Counted from the stretch's first letter, positions 24,793 through 34,344 are shown. The stretch is DNA of 40,217 nt from Bacillus sp. (in: firmicutes) (GCA_021208645.1 JAJOJL010000051.1:1-40217), one strand, 5' to 3'. Translations and numbers: made by a program. The notes: generated from the letters alone by a model not told the origin.

Positions 24793-26166
24793 CTATTCCC
24801 ACATTTTTCGCAACGCTTTCAAAGAAGCTTTTGATTTGCTGTAGCGAAGAGGAATATCAAAGAATGTTGTTTGCTTTAAAATACTTTTTTCATGGGTAAA
24901 GGTGTCGAAGCTGTATTTCCCGTGGTATGCACCCATACCACTTTCCCCTACACCACCAAATGGCAAGTACGGAGTGGCTAGATGCATTAACGTATCATTG
25001 ACACAGCCTCCCCCAAATTTAAGACTTTCTAGTATATACTCCTGGGTATCCTTGCTCTGCGTAAACAAATATAATGCAAGGGGAGCAGGCCGTTTCCGGA
25101 TCCTGTCAATTAAATCATAGTCACTTGAAAAGCTTAGGACAGGTAGAATCGGACCAAAGATTTCTTCTCCCATGACAGCATCGTCATCTTCCACATCAAC
25201 CATGACCGTCGGTGCCATAAACCGATCCACCCTGTCGTATTCCCCACCGTAATACACTTTGTTTTCATCGAGAAGAGTTGCTAACCTGTCGACATGGTTT
25301 TCACTTACTATTTTGGGGTATTCTTTACTAAATCTTACGTCCTCCCCATATAATTTTTTAATATAATAAACAATGTGCTTCAATATTTTTCTTCGATGCT
25401 TTTCATGAACATAAACATGGTCAGGTGCGACGCAGGTTTGTCCTGCGTTAATAAATTTCCCCCAGACGATTCGCTTTGCTGCAAGTTTTAGGTTCGCATC
25501 ACTCATAATAATGGCTGGACTTTTTCCACCTAGCTCTAACGTAAGGGGAGTTAAATTTTTTGCAGCAGCGGCCATGACCTTCTTACCCACGGCTACACTA
25601 CCTGTGAAAAAAATATAATCAAGTTTTTCTTCGAGCAAGGCTTGGGCAACTTCCCCATCCCCTTCCACTACTGCCACATACTCCTCATCAAAAGTCTCGG
25701 CAATTAAATCCCTTATAACTGAGCTTGTATATGGCGTAAGCTCAGAAGGTTTTATGATTGCTGTATTTCCTGCCGCCAAAGCACCGATTAATGGAGCGAT
25801 GGCAAGTTGAAACGGATAATTCCATGGTGCAACTATTAACGTGACGCCGTACGGGTCTTTATACACATAACTTTTAGTTCCAGCATGTGTTAAAGGGGTT
25901 TTTTCTTTTCGGGGCGTTGCCCATAAATCGAGATTTTTTTCAATGTCCTTAAATTCATTGTACAAAAAGCCGATTTCCGTTAAATATGCTTCCTTCTCTG
26001 ATTTATTCAAATCTAAGTGGAGTGCCTCCATAATTGCTTCTTCTTTTGCTTTTATGGCTGCCTTCAGCTTCATCAATTGCCGCATACGAAATTTAATCTC
26101 TCTTGTTTCCCCTGTATAAAAATACGTACGCTGCTTTTGTACAAGTGAATGAATCGCATCGTACAT
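24793..26166 (-). CDS. Aldehyde dehydrogenase (class 3, YwdH-like)
   Basis: 457 residues; oxidises aldehydes with NAD(P)+. Motifs: VIVAPWNYPF-like LIVAPWNYPFQLA, FTGSVAVGKKV (cofactor), LELGGKSP with the general base Glu, and the catalytic Cys in NAGQTCVAPDHV; also EEIFGPILPV and PFGGVGESG. The lack of an N-terminal extension and the short length are typical of class 3 and long-chain or coniferyl-type ALDHs such as YwdH. The ATG at 26166 follows GAGGAAG; a longer frame starts at 26259 but has no ribosome binding site. It might clear fatty aldehydes, fitting the neighbouring lipid genes, but no FadR-like site precedes it. Confidence 0.88.
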   Translation of the reverse strand: MYDAIHSLVQKQRTYFYTGETREIKFRMRQLMKLKAAIKAKEEAIMEALHLDLNKSEKEAYLTEIGFLYNEFKDIEKNLDLWATPRKEKTPLTHAGTKSYVYKDPYGVTLIVAPWNYPFQLAIAPLIGALAAGNTAIIKPSELTPYTSSVIRDLIAETFDEEYVAVVEGDGEVAQALLEEKLDYIFFTGSVAVGKKVMAAAAKNLTPLTLELGGKSPAIIMSDANLKLAAKRIVWGKFINAGQTCVAPDHVYVHEKHRRKILKHIVYYIKKLYGEDVRFSKEYPKIVSENHVDRLATLLDENKVYYGGEYDRVDRFMAPTVMVDVEDDDAVMGEEIFGPILPVLSFSSDYDLIDRIRKRPAPLALYLFTQSKDTQEYILESLKFGGGCVNDTLMHLATPYLPFGGVGESGMGAYHGKYSFDTFTHEKSILKQTTFFDIPLRYSKSKASLKALRKMWE

Positions 26167-26504
26167 CCGTTCACTTCCTCTCTGTTCCACAAATATTTTT
26201 CTCTTCTCTATTGAAACTAACTGGCAAAGAGACGGTATGCTTTCGCCTCCAATACCCACTAAATAGTAATCAAATCTTGAATAATGAAATTCCCTTCTTA
26301 ACAGCCCTTTCCATTAGTTTAGTTGAAAGGAGATTAGGATACCACTTTTTTTGTTGTTTCTTGTAAAAGATTGTTATTTATGGGCTAAGACCTCTCAATC
26401 GAATTAACACTTAGTAGCTAGACGGACGACCTTCTTACTTTGCATGTATATTACTAGATAAAGAAATTCATATCTATTTTTTTGTTTTGTGTACTACTTT
26501 GTGC

Positions 26505-27866
26505 TCATATTTCAGTAATTTGCTTTTGGAAAGACTTCTGTACGTAAATTAATCGGATTGCCAGTAGAGAAGCACAAACTGCCAAGCTTAAGATTAATCC
26601 TACCCAATAACCAAATGGACCTAAAGTGGTATAATTAGCTGCCAAATAACCAAATGGAAGTCCCACAAACCAAAATGACACAAGTGCCATTATAAATGGG
26701 ATATTTACATCTTTATAACCCCGCAATATACCTTGAATTGGTGTATTTATTGCATCTGACAATTGAAAGAAAATAGCGTATATCAGGAACTGTTGAATAA
26801 GTTTTGCCACCGTTTCATCAATTGTATACAAAGAGGCAACAGGAGATCTTAAGGCATAAATAATGAAACAGGCTAAGACCCCCATCAACACGGCAAAAAT
26901 GATGCCAATGATACTGTATTCTTTAGCATCCTTAGCCTTTTCCCACCGATTTCAAACCCCACAGTAATTGTCAAAGCAAAGGCTGCACTCATGGGTATCA
27001 TATAAAGGAGACTGGCAAAATTTAAAGCTGCCTGGTGCGCAGCAATCACCTCTGTAGAAAATTGCTCATGAGCAACGTAACTGCAGAAAAGATACTTGTC
27101 TCAAAAAAGATGGTCAAACCAATGGGAAGCCCGAGAAAAAGAATTTCTTTCCACGTAATCATCGATACGGGGAATAATTTCTCAAATACTTTAAACGTAG
27201 TAAAAGGTCTTACCTTAACTGTAAAAAAATACAGTAACCATAAAAAATGAACCAATACGTTATGGCTGAAGCATAGCCTGCACCAATACCCCCGAGTTGA
27301 GGGAACCCAAAATTTCCAAATATCAATAAGTAGTTAAAGAGGAAGTTAACGGGAAGAGCAAACAACGTAATAATCATGGTTACCCTTGTTTGCCCTAAAG
27401 AATCCATAAACCCCCTGAGCACGTTGTACATAAACAAGGGTACAATACCGATAGCAAGTCCAATTAAATAATGCTTAGCGATATAAGCTACATCCGGATC
27501 AAGGGACATTATGGCGAGTATCGGATCCAGAACAAAATAACCTATTACCGTAACGGCGATAGAAATAACAATAGCTAAATAAAGTCCTTGCAAAACGTAG
27601 AATCCAACATCATCCTTATTCTGTGAGCCAATTTTTTGTGAAATAATCGGGGTTAATGCCATTAAAATACCACTTATTCCCGTGAGAACGGGCACCCAAA
27701 GACTAGAACCGATAGCTACACCAGCAAGATCATTGGCCCCTGCCCTTCCCGACATGGTTGTATCTATAAAATTCATCATATAAAGTCCCAGTTGGGTAAC
27801 GAGTATTGGCCACATTACTACTAAGAGAAGCTTCATTTTTTCTTTTATGGTTTCCGTTTTATGCAT
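26505..27866 (-). pseudogene. MATE family transporter (NorM/YojI-like), three frameshifts
   Basis: A second multidrug and toxin exporter, in four pieces. The start region (LLLVVMWPILVTQLGLYMMN) and helices 1-6 are in one frame to about 27215. The first shift is in seven T at about 27223-27229 (eight needed, CIFFTVKVRPF). The second is in the TTTT of [13 protein letters not shown] near 27062-27065 and the third in the AAAA of [12 protein letters not shown] near 26938-26941; each needs one more base. The last part ends normally at 26505. The corrected length, 454 codons from the ATG at 27866, is typical. All three lesions are -1 in a base run. Confidence 0.85.
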
Positions 27867-28006
27867 TGGTGTCACCAGCTTTACTTTAATATGAATAGTT
27901 ATGTTCCATTTTTTCCATTACTATTGTAGTCTTCACTTTTTCAACAAAATTAATGGGTGCGTAAAAAATGGAGGTTTCTTTCTCCATCTACACACCCTAA
28001 AAAGTT

Positions 28007-29137
28007 TTATTGTGATTTCCCTCTTCCATCAACGGGAAGCTTTGTCAGTTCACCATTTTCCTGATGAACATAATAGTTATCAAATAAATTCACTACTGGG
28101 CATGCATGATTCGGAACAATCCTTACCCTATCGTTTAACTGGATCGTGTCTAATATGCTTGCTGTCTTTTCCGTCACTTCCACAATCCCATGTTCCTCCG
28201 ACACTCTTGTAACATTCAAGCCTTCATAATCTAATAATTTTCCGAACCCCTTAACAGACTCATTACCATGAGCACCTTTTTCTGTTGTTAGTGCCTTACT
28301 TCCCGTATCCAAAATAAATCTCCCTTTTTTCACAGAAACAACAGTAGCTAAAACATATAAGGCCGTTTCCTCAAAGGATGCTACCCCTAAACCTACTTGC
28401 ATACTGTCAAAAAAGACCGCATTTCCAGGGCGCACCTCCGTGATACCTTTAAATTTTGCTCCTCGCTCAAAGGTAGGCGTTGAGCCTACACTGCGATGAG
28501 TGATGGGAATCCCTTCCTTCTCACAATCTTCTGCTGTGTCTATGATCGCTCTCGCTTCCGCATCAGCAATCTGAGCAATTTCTTTCAAAGAGGAAGCAGC
28601 ATAGGAATGACCTGCATGTGTATATAAGCCTGTTAACCGGCCAAGTTTATGCTCTGTAATAAATAGTGCAAGTTTCACCCCTTCTTCCCGAGGTTCCACT
28701 CCACAACGATTTAAACCAGAATTTATTTTGATCCAAAGTTCCGGTTCAATTCTAATCTGGTCAGCTGCTTTTTTGACAATGAGCCCTTGTTCTTCACTGT
28801 CTACTGTTAAAATTAATCGAGCTTGTTTTTCCTTCGCCTTTAAGAACAAACGCTTTATTTTAGTTTCATCCGTTAATGGGAATGCCAGCAAAATATCGTT
28901 GAATCCATGGTCTAATAACAACTCTGCCTCAGTAGATGTTGCAACAGTAATACCAACAGCCCCTAATACCAGCTGTTTTTTGGCAATTGCTACTGACTTA
29001 TGTGTTTTAAAATGGGGACGAACATCCACACCATTTTCCCTCACTGCCATCATACGGGTTAAATTCCGATTATATTTTTTTTCATCTAGTACTAGCGCTG
29101 GTGTTTCAAGTTGTTCAAGTGTCAAATTTCCTTTCAT
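28007..29137 (-). CDS. D-threonine aldolase / D-serine dehydratase-like PLP enzyme
   Basis: 376 residues; a fold-type III (alanine-racemase-like) PLP barrel followed by a beta domain. The PLP lysine lies in VRPHFKTHKS (about residue 45); GLYTHAGHSY and VGSTPTF are typical phosphate-loop and metal-near segments; NHACPVVNL near the C-terminus supplies the His-Cys pair that binds a divalent metal. Such enzymes cleave D-threonine or other D-3-hydroxyamino acids, or dehydrate D-serine; the substrate cannot be chosen here. The ATG at 29137 follows GGGGTGG. It is divergent from the spoVA-type island. Confidence 0.85.
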   Translation of the reverse strand: MKGNLTLEQLETPALVLDEKKYNRNLTRMMAVRENGVDVRPHFKTHKSVAIAKKQLVLGAVGITVATSTEAELLLDHGFNDILLAFPLTDETKIKRLFLKAKEKQARLILTVDSEEQGLIVKKAADQIRIEPELWIKINSGLNRCGVEPREEGVKLALFITEHKLGRLTGLYTHAGHSYAASSLKEIAQIADAEARAIIDTAEDCEKEGIPITHRSVGSTPTFERGAKFKGITEVRPGNAVFFDSMQVGLGVASFEETALYVLATVVSVKKGRFILDTGSKALTTEKGAHGNESVKGFGKLLDYEGLNVTRVSEEHGIVEVTEKTASILDTIQLNDRVRIVPNHACPVVNLFDNYYVHQENGELTKLPVDGRGKSQ

Positions 29138-29217
29138 TATAACCACCCCTATGTTGAAAGTATAACTAATTCCTCAAGCAGGGATTTTTTCCATAATCTC
29201 CTATTTTAAATATGGAA

Positions 29218-29247
29218 TGAATCCTGTCTTGAATACAAAATATATTA
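29218..29247 (+). promoter_or_regulatory. Possible SigG-type promoter before DUF1657
   Basis: TGAATC (29218-29223), 17-nt spacer, TATATTA (29241-29247). This is close to the forespore SigG pattern (GMATR, 17-18 nt, CATNHTA) with one change at the first -10 base. The start codon lies about 44 nt after it. Forespore expression is expected for spoVA-type operons. Confidence 0.35.
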
Positions 29248-29290
29248 CAGTACCATCGATTTTTTACCATCGCCAAGGAGGAACAATTAG

Positions 29291-29494
29291 ATGACTGTTG
29301 CTACACAAGTAAGACAGACGTTAGCTGGCCTGAAAAGTGCCCAAGCAAGTCTTGAGACCTTTGCCCTGCAAACAGACAATCAACAGGCTAAGCAAATGTT
29401 CCAGGACATGGCAAAACAAACACAAGGTATTGTGGATACATTATCGCCACGTCTTCAGGAAATAGAGCAAGAAGAGCCCCAATATAAACAATAG
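29291..29494 (+). CDS. DUF1657 protein, first gene of spoVA2mob-like island
   Basis: 67 residues, helical: TQVRQTLAGLKSAQASLETF, then ALQTDNQQAKQMFQDMAKQT and a C-terminal EEPQYKQ. DUF1657 proteins start the spoVA2mob-type operon that raises spore heat resistance in Bacillus; their molecular role is unknown. AAGGAGG lies seven nt before the ATG. Unusually, a terminator follows immediately, separating it from spoVAC. Confidence 0.85.
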   Translation: MTVATQVRQTLAGLKSAQASLETFALQTDNQQAKQMFQDMAKQTQGIVDTLSPRLQEIEQEEPQYKQ

Positions 29495-29498
29495 CAGG

Positions 29499-29528
29499 AA
29501 AGGTTGATGCCTCCATGCATCAGCCTTT
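29499..29528 (+). terminator. Terminator after first DUF1657 gene
   Basis: AAAGGTTGATGC/GCATCAGCCTTT (one G-T pair) followed by TTA. It would cut the operon after its first gene. Confidence 0.65.
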
Positions 29529-29586
29529 TATAAACTTATATGGGTATCTCTGTTGCTCAGAATGAGGTCCTTATATAAGTATTGAA

Positions 29587-29717
29587 GTGTTGATGAGATC
29601 GAAGCGAACGAGACTCCTGCGGGAAAAGCAACAGCTGAAGACCCCGCAGGGTGGGTTTTCCCGAGGAGGCTGAGGCGTTGCCCGCGGAAAGCGAGTTCGA
29701 GAAGATCTCATCAACAC
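29587..29717. repeat. MITE-like Bacillaceae intergenic repeat, copy B
   Basis: 131 bp bounded by perfect 14-bp inverted repeats GTGTTGATGAGATC (29587-29600) and GATCTCATCAACAC (29704-29717). It shares its core with copy A at 18.2 kb (GAAGACCCCGCAGG, GAGGAGGCTGAGGCGTTGCC). It lies where many spoVA2mob operons have the YhcN/YlaJ lipoprotein gene. Confidence 0.85.
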
Positions 29718-29908
29718 GCCAACATTTTTATGAAGTTTTAATTATTCTGAGCTAGTGGGATACTAACTTAAACTTATAACATTGAACTGACTTAGGTGTT
29801 TTCCTTTTGTATTTACATAGTTGAATCTTATCATAAGGCATAATTTTCGTCATTCTCCTTAAACTATTGGAGAATATTTGCCATGCTTACCATAAAAGGA
29901 GTGGGAAC

Positions 29909-30385
29909 ATGTCTGATCAAAAAAAAGAAAAACCTTACACCTACACAACAACAGTATCAGCAATTTGCCAGTAGGAGGGAGGAAAAGCGTCCCGTCCTTA
30001 AAAATTGTGTTCGCGCCTTCTTTGTGGGTGGATTCATTTGTTTAATTGGACAGTTTATTCAGTTATTTATATTACTTTTTTCGATTTCACAGAACTGCCG
30101 GTGACCCAACCGTTGCCACTCTTATTATCATTGCGGTGCTTCTTACTGGTTTCGGAGTTTATGACCGGTTTGCCCAATTTGCAGGAGCAGGCACCGCTGT
30201 CCCCGTAACGGTTTGCCAACTCTGTAGCCTCAGCAGCCATTGAACATAGGACAGAAGGCTACGTCTTAGGAGTTGGCGGCAATATGTTCAAGTTTGGCAG
30301 GCTTCAGTTATTGTTTTCGGAACGTTCGCTGCTTTTGTAGTGGCTTTTAATACGCACACTTTTCACTATGTTAGGAGGCTTCTAA
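29909..30385 (+). pseudogene. spoVAC: Stage V sporulation protein AC (SpoVAC), several frameshifts
   Basis: SpoVAC is the membrane channel protein of the spore that passes Ca-dipicolinate and acts as a mechanosensitive channel. Pieces in all three frames give NLTPTQQQYQQFASRREEKR, RPVLKNCVRAFFVGGFICLI, then DPTVATLIIIAVLLTGFGVY, FAGAGTAVPV, EGYVLGVGGNMFK and a last hydrophobic part. I can place about seven changes, mostly in T or A runs: near 29919 (+1), 30064 (-1), 30093 (-1), 30211 (-2), 30291 and 30303 (+1 each) and 30340 (+1). They sum to zero, and 477 bases equal 159 codons, the normal size. Start ATG at 29909 follows AAGGAG; the stop overlaps the spoVAD ribosome binding site. Confidence 0.82.
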
Positions 30386-30387
30386 CT

Positions 30388-31392
30388 ATGCTTGTGGGAC
30401 ATCGAACTTGGGAATTTCAAAACAGACCTGTCATTACTTCTACAGGAACTGTTGGCGGCCCATTTGAAGCAAAGGGAAAGATCCCAAATGATTTTGATAC
30501 CCTCCATGAAGATATGTGGCTTGGCCAAGATTCTTTTGAGAAAGCGGAAAAGGTCATGTTTGAAGAAGCTTCTATCAAAGCAATTGAAAAGGGGGGACTT
30601 ACCAAAGAAGATGTTCAGTTTATTTTTGCTGGCGATTTAGTTAACCAGCTAACCCCTATCACATTTGCCTGTCGTACGTTAGGTGTACCTTATTTTGGAT
30701 TATTCGGTGCCTGCTCAACCTCCATGGAAGGCCTTGCTTTAAGCGCATATATTGTCAATTCAGGTGGAGCAAACTGTATATTAACCGGGTCTTCTAGTCA
30801 CAATGCAAACATTGAAAAACAATTCCGTTATCCAACGGAATACGGTGCTCAAAAACCTCCTACTGCCCAATGGACTGTAACTGCCGCTGGCTCTGCCATC
30901 GTAAGGGATAAAGGAAACGGTCCCGCCGTAACCTCCGCTACCATTGGAAAAGTAATAGATATGGGATTAAGTGACCCTTATAATATGGGTGGTGCCATGG
31001 CACCCGCTGCTGTAGATACAATTGAAGCTCACTTTAGAGACAGGAATATTGACCCTTCCTATTATGATTTAATTGTGACTGGTGACTTAGGGAAAATTGG
31101 CCAAACTATTGCTTACGATTTATTAAAGGAGCACGGTTTGAGTATTGAAAGAGACCAATTTAAAGACTGTGGTTTACTTATATACAGTGATGAACAGCCT
31201 GTTCTTGCAGGGGCAAGTGGTTCTGGCTGTTCGGCTGCTGTTACGTATGGTCATTTATTAAACAAGATGAAACAAGGGGAAATCACGAGAATGCTCGTTA
31301 TTGCTACTGGAGCTCTTTTGTCTCCTTTATCCTTTCAGCAAAAGGAGTCTATCCCTTGTATTGCCCATGCTGTATCCATAGAAACTCAATAA
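30388..31392 (+). CDS. spoVAD: Stage V sporulation protein AD (SpoVAD)
   Basis: 334 residues, normal for SpoVAD, a soluble thiolase-fold protein on the outer face of the spore inner membrane that binds dipicolinic acid during its uptake. Features: WEFQNRPVITSTGTVGGPFE, LGVPYFGLFGACSTSMEGLA (thiolase-like Cys), LTGSSSHNANIEKQFRYPTE, MGGAMAPAAVDTI and the C-terminal ESIPCIAHAV. The ATG at 30388 is chosen because AGGAGG (30373-30378) precedes it; the longer frame to 30340 is the end of spoVAC. Unlike its neighbours, it is intact. The expected next gene, spoVAEb, is absent: only 18 bp separate spoVAD from the second DUF1657 gene. Confidence 0.93.
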   Translation: MLVGHRTWEFQNRPVITSTGTVGGPFEAKGKIPNDFDTLHEDMWLGQDSFEKAEKVMFEEASIKAIEKGGLTKEDVQFIFAGDLVNQLTPITFACRTLGVPYFGLFGACSTSMEGLALSAYIVNSGGANCILTGSSSHNANIEKQFRYPTEYGAQKPPTAQWTVTAAGSAIVRDKGNGPAVTSATIGKVIDMGLSDPYNMGGAMAPAAVDTIEAHFRDRNIDPSYYDLIVTGDLGKIGQTIAYDLLKEHGLSIERDQFKDCGLLIYSDEQPVLAGASGSGCSAAVTYGHLLNKMKQGEITRMLVIATGALLSPLSFQQKESIPCIAHAVSIETQ

Positions 31393-31410
31393 GAAAGTGG
31401 TGGAAAATAT

Positions 31411-31618
31411 ATGACTATCGCCTCTCAATTAAAGCAATGTGCAGCCAGTTTAAAAAAATATCGAAGCTTCTTTAAACAGCCTAGCAATCCAAGCAACAGA
31501 GGATCAAGCTGCTGAGGCTTTTCACGACTCATGTCTTGTAACTCGACGTGTACTTGCCGATTTAGAAAAAAGAATTGGAAAAATCGAACTAGAGGAGCCA
31601 CAATATAAAGGATTTTAA
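31411..31618 (+). pseudogene. Second DUF1657 protein, +1 frameshift
   Basis: MTIASQLKQCAASLK opens the frame, and after the seven-A run near 31452-31458 (six needed) the protein continues NIEASLNSLAIQATEDQAAE and ends ELEEPQYKGF. The corrected product has 68 residues and resembles the first DUF1657 protein, including the EEPQYK end. GGTGG precedes the ATG. It sits 12 bp before the DUF421 gene in the same operon. Confidence 0.75.
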
Positions 31619-31630
31619 GGGGGGATCTCT

Positions 31631-32489
31631 ATGCCAGGATGGTTGGAAGTTGTGCTGCGGTCATTAGCAGCATTAATCATATTACTGTTCATTTCAAGAA
31701 TGTTTGTACGAAAATCCATGGCACAAGTAACTTATTTTCAATTTGTTGTTGGTATTGTTCTAGGAGGAATTCTAGCCTTAGGATCCATTAACCTACAAAT
31801 CCCCATTGCCTTTGTTTTAATGGGGACGATCATTTGGGCAGTTATCCCTTTTTTAATGGACTGGTTATCCTTAAAAAGTCTTCGTTTTCGGAATTTCTAC
31901 CATGGAAAAGGAATTCCTATTATTAAGGATGGAAAAATCATGGAGGACAATTTAAAGAAGGAGCGTCTCACTTCCCAAGACCTTTTAAAGCAGTTACGCC
32001 ACAAAAATGTATTTCAAGTGGCAGACGTGGAATTTGCTGTATTGGAAACGTCAGGGGACATTAGTGTCCTGACGAAAAAGGATTTTCAACCAGTTACACC
32101 AAAGGACATGAATCTGCAAACAGCCCCTATAAAAGAGCCTGAAACCGTGGTAATGGATGGAAAAGTACTTGACGAACCCCTTTCAACTCTAGGGTTAAAC
32201 AGGCGTTGGCTGGAGATGGAGTTAGAAAAAAAGGGAGTCTCTATTGAAAATGTTTATTTAGGTCAGGTAGATAGTTATGGTCAATTAACCGTTGATTTAT
32301 TTGATGATAAGTTAAAAGTTCCTCCACCACAGGAAAAACCCCTTCTTTTAGCGACCATAAAAAAAATGTCAATCTGACTTAGAAGCTTTTGCTCTCCAAA
32401 CGGAGAATCAGGAAGCGAAGGCAATGTATACCCGCAATGCGAAAGCCATGGAAGAAGTCATGAAAAAGGTCAGTCCATTTTTACACTAA
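31631..32489 (+). CDS. DUF421 (YetF-type) membrane protein with C-terminal DUF1657 domain, +1 frameshift
   Basis: Last gene of the spoVA2mob-like operon. Residues 1-80 hold three membrane helices (VVLRSLAALIILLFISRMFV and following), then the DUF421 cytoplasmic domain with KGIPIIKDGKIMEDNLKKER and LDEPLSTLGLN. As read, the protein stops after ATIKKMSI (32377). The run there has eight A at 32359-32366; with seven A it runs on as KKCQSDLEAFALQTENQEAK and VMKKVSPFLH to 32489, a DUF1657-like tail seen in DUF421 proteins of these operons. The corrected length is 285. GGGG precedes the ATG. Confidence 0.8.
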
Positions 32490-32600
32490 TGGGCTGACCA
32501 TTACTTTGGGGAGATGGACTCTAGGGGAAGTCATCTAACCCTTTATTGAGCTATGAATTGAGTAAAGGGGTTTTATAGATATTGTTAACCAACAACCTAA

Positions 32601-34103
32601 TTAAACTGTGACAGCCATTGTTCCTTGATTTTTTTCTAGCCAACTAGTCAATCGTTCAATGTCTTCTGAGAAAATCCGGTCCTCCGTTATGGATGGAACA
32701 ACTAGTCTTCCTTCCTCCCACAACTCCCTTGTTTTTCTCGCCATTTTATCTATTCCCCGGTATTCGACTCCTTGCATGGCACAAATGAACTCAATGGCAA
32801 TTACCCTTCTTACGTTAGCAACAATATGAGCAGCGTGACGTGCAGCAATCGTACCCATGCTCACATGGTCCTCCTGATTTGCAGAAGATGGGATAGAATC
32901 TACACTAGCAGGGTGAGCCAATGTTTTATTTTCCGAGACTAATGATGCAGCAACATACTGCATTATCATGGCTCCCGATTGAAGACCTGGTTTTGGACTG
33001 AGAAACGGCGGTAAATCATTCAGTTGTGGGTTTACCAATCGTTCTATCCGCCTTTCTGATATATTACCTAACTCTGCCATGGCAATTCCGAAAAAGTCCA
33101 TTGCTAAAGCGATGGGCTGTCCATGAAAGTTACCTCCAGAAAGAATTTTTTCTCCGCCGTCAAAGATCAATGGGTTGTCTGTGGCGGCGTTCATTTCTGT
33201 CTCTAGCTTCTCTTTTGCATAGGCTAAGGTTTGTCTTGTGGCCCCATGAACTTGCGGGATGCAACGAATCGAATAGGCGTCCTGAACCCTAACTTCTCCT
33301 GAGGAAGTTGTTAACTGGCTATCTTTTAATAGCTTCCTTACATTTTCGGCCACTTCCATTTGTTCCTTATGTCCCCTTGCTTCATGAATCCTTTCATCAA
33401 AAGCATCCATAATTCCCTCTAAACCTTCAATTGTCATGGCTGCCACCATATCGGCCTGAAAGGCTAGCTTTTCTCCTTCTAGATAACTAAGGGCACCGAT
33501 TGCTGTCATTGCTTGCGTTCCGTTAATAAGGGCAAGCCCCTCTTTTGCTAATAAGGTGATTGGCCGGAGTCCAACTTCCTCCAAAACACTTTTCGTTCTT
33601 CTTATTTCTCCTTGATAATTAACAGAGCCTTCGCCTATAAGGGCTAATGCCAAATGGGATAATGGGGCCAAATCCCCACTTGCTCCTAGAGAACCTTGAG
33701 AAGGGATGACCGGGTGAATCCCATAATTTATGAAGTCAATCAACTGTTGTACTAGTACTGGTCTTACCCCTGAAAAACCTTTCAAAAGCGTGTTGGCACG
33801 CAATAATAGCATGGCTCGGGAAACTCTTTCTTCTAACGGTTCCCCTACACCACAAGCATGGGATAAAATTAAGTTGCGCTGGAGCGTTTCCACATCCTCA
33901 CTTTCGATTTTTACATCACTTAGTTTCCCAAAGCCCGTGTTCACTCCGTATACCGTTCTACCATTTTGCACTATTTTATCAACGGCTTTACGGGTTTCAG
34001 CCACTCTTTTCATAGCCTTCTCACATGCCTCCACCCTTACAGCCTCAATTACTACTTGATTGAGTTCACTCAAAGTTAATGTATTTCCTGTTAAAGTAAT
34101 CAT
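32601..34103 (-). CDS. hutH: Histidine ammonia-lyase HutH
   Basis: Removes ammonia from histidine to give urocanate, the first step of histidine use. The self-made MIO cofactor comes from Ala141-Ser142-Gly143 ([14 protein letters not shown]). Other family blocks: [40 protein letters not shown] and QEDHVSMG. The 500-residue length is normal. The ATG at 34103 follows AAAGGGG; the longer frame to 34184 would run through the leader terminator. No hutU, hutI, hutG or hutP lies in the window. Its leader holds a promoter and a strong terminator, so regulation by antitermination is likely. Confidence 0.95.
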   Translation of the reverse strand: MITLTGNTLTLSELNQVVIEAVRVEACEKAMKRVAETRKAVDKIVQNGRTVYGVNTGFGKLSDVKIESEDVETLQRNLILSHACGVGEPLEERVSRAMLLLRANTLLKGFSGVRPVLVQQLIDFINYGIHPVIPSQGSLGASGDLAPLSHLALALIGEGSVNYQGEIRRTKSVLEEVGLRPITLLAKEGLALINGTQAMTAIGALSYLEGEKLAFQADMVAAMTIEGLEGIMDAFDERIHEARGHKEQMEVAENVRKLLKDSQLTTSSGEVRVQDAYSIRCIPQVHGATRQTLAYAKEKLETEMNAATDNPLIFDGGEKILSGGNFHGQPIALAMDFFGIAMAELGNISERRIERLVNPQLNDLPPFLSPKPGLQSGAMIMQYVAASLVSENKTLAHPASVDSIPSSANQEDHVSMGTIAARHAAHIVANVRRVIAIEFICAMQGVEYRGIDKMARKTRELWEEGRLVVPSITEDRIFSEDIERLTSWLEKNQGTMAVTV

Positions 34104-34141
34104 ATTCTTACCCCTTTCTTTATTCATTGTGATAAAGCAAT

Positions 34142-34190
34142 AAAAAAGCAGTGAGATGAAATCCTTATTTGGATTTCTCCCCACTGCTTT
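34142..34190 (-). promoter_or_regulatory. Leader terminator (attenuator) of hutH
   Basis: AAAGCAGTG/CACTGCTTT plus GAAATCC/GGATTTC, followed on the minus strand by TTTTTTA, ending 38 nt before the hutH ATG. Transcripts from the promoter at 34268-34297 must pass it. In the leader, GAG-N4-TAG resembles part of the NAG-N4-NAG pattern bound by HutP. Confidence 0.75.
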
Positions 34191-34267
34191 GGCGCGTTTT
34201 ATTAAATTTGAGTGTAATTGGCTTTTTCATCACTACCCACTCATTTCCAAAAATATACTCTCCTTTT

Positions 34268-34297
34268 ATCATATTAAAAAAACAAATATTCTGTCAA
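34268..34297 (-). promoter_or_regulatory. SigA promoter of hutH
   Basis: TTGACA (34292-34297) and TATGAT (34268-34273) with an 18-nt spacer, on the minus strand. Confidence 0.7.
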
Positions 34298-34344
34298 CAA
34301 AAGAAATGATAAAATAGATACATTAACAGGTTGGAGGTAAATAA

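Noticed and set aside
26103-26366. Plus-strand 87-codon ORF over the ALDH start
   Set aside because: Shadow frame without a ribosome binding site.
29883-30104. ORF starting at 29883 as a separate small protein
   Set aside because: Its body is SpoVAC in the wrong starting frame; the real start is the ATG at 29909.
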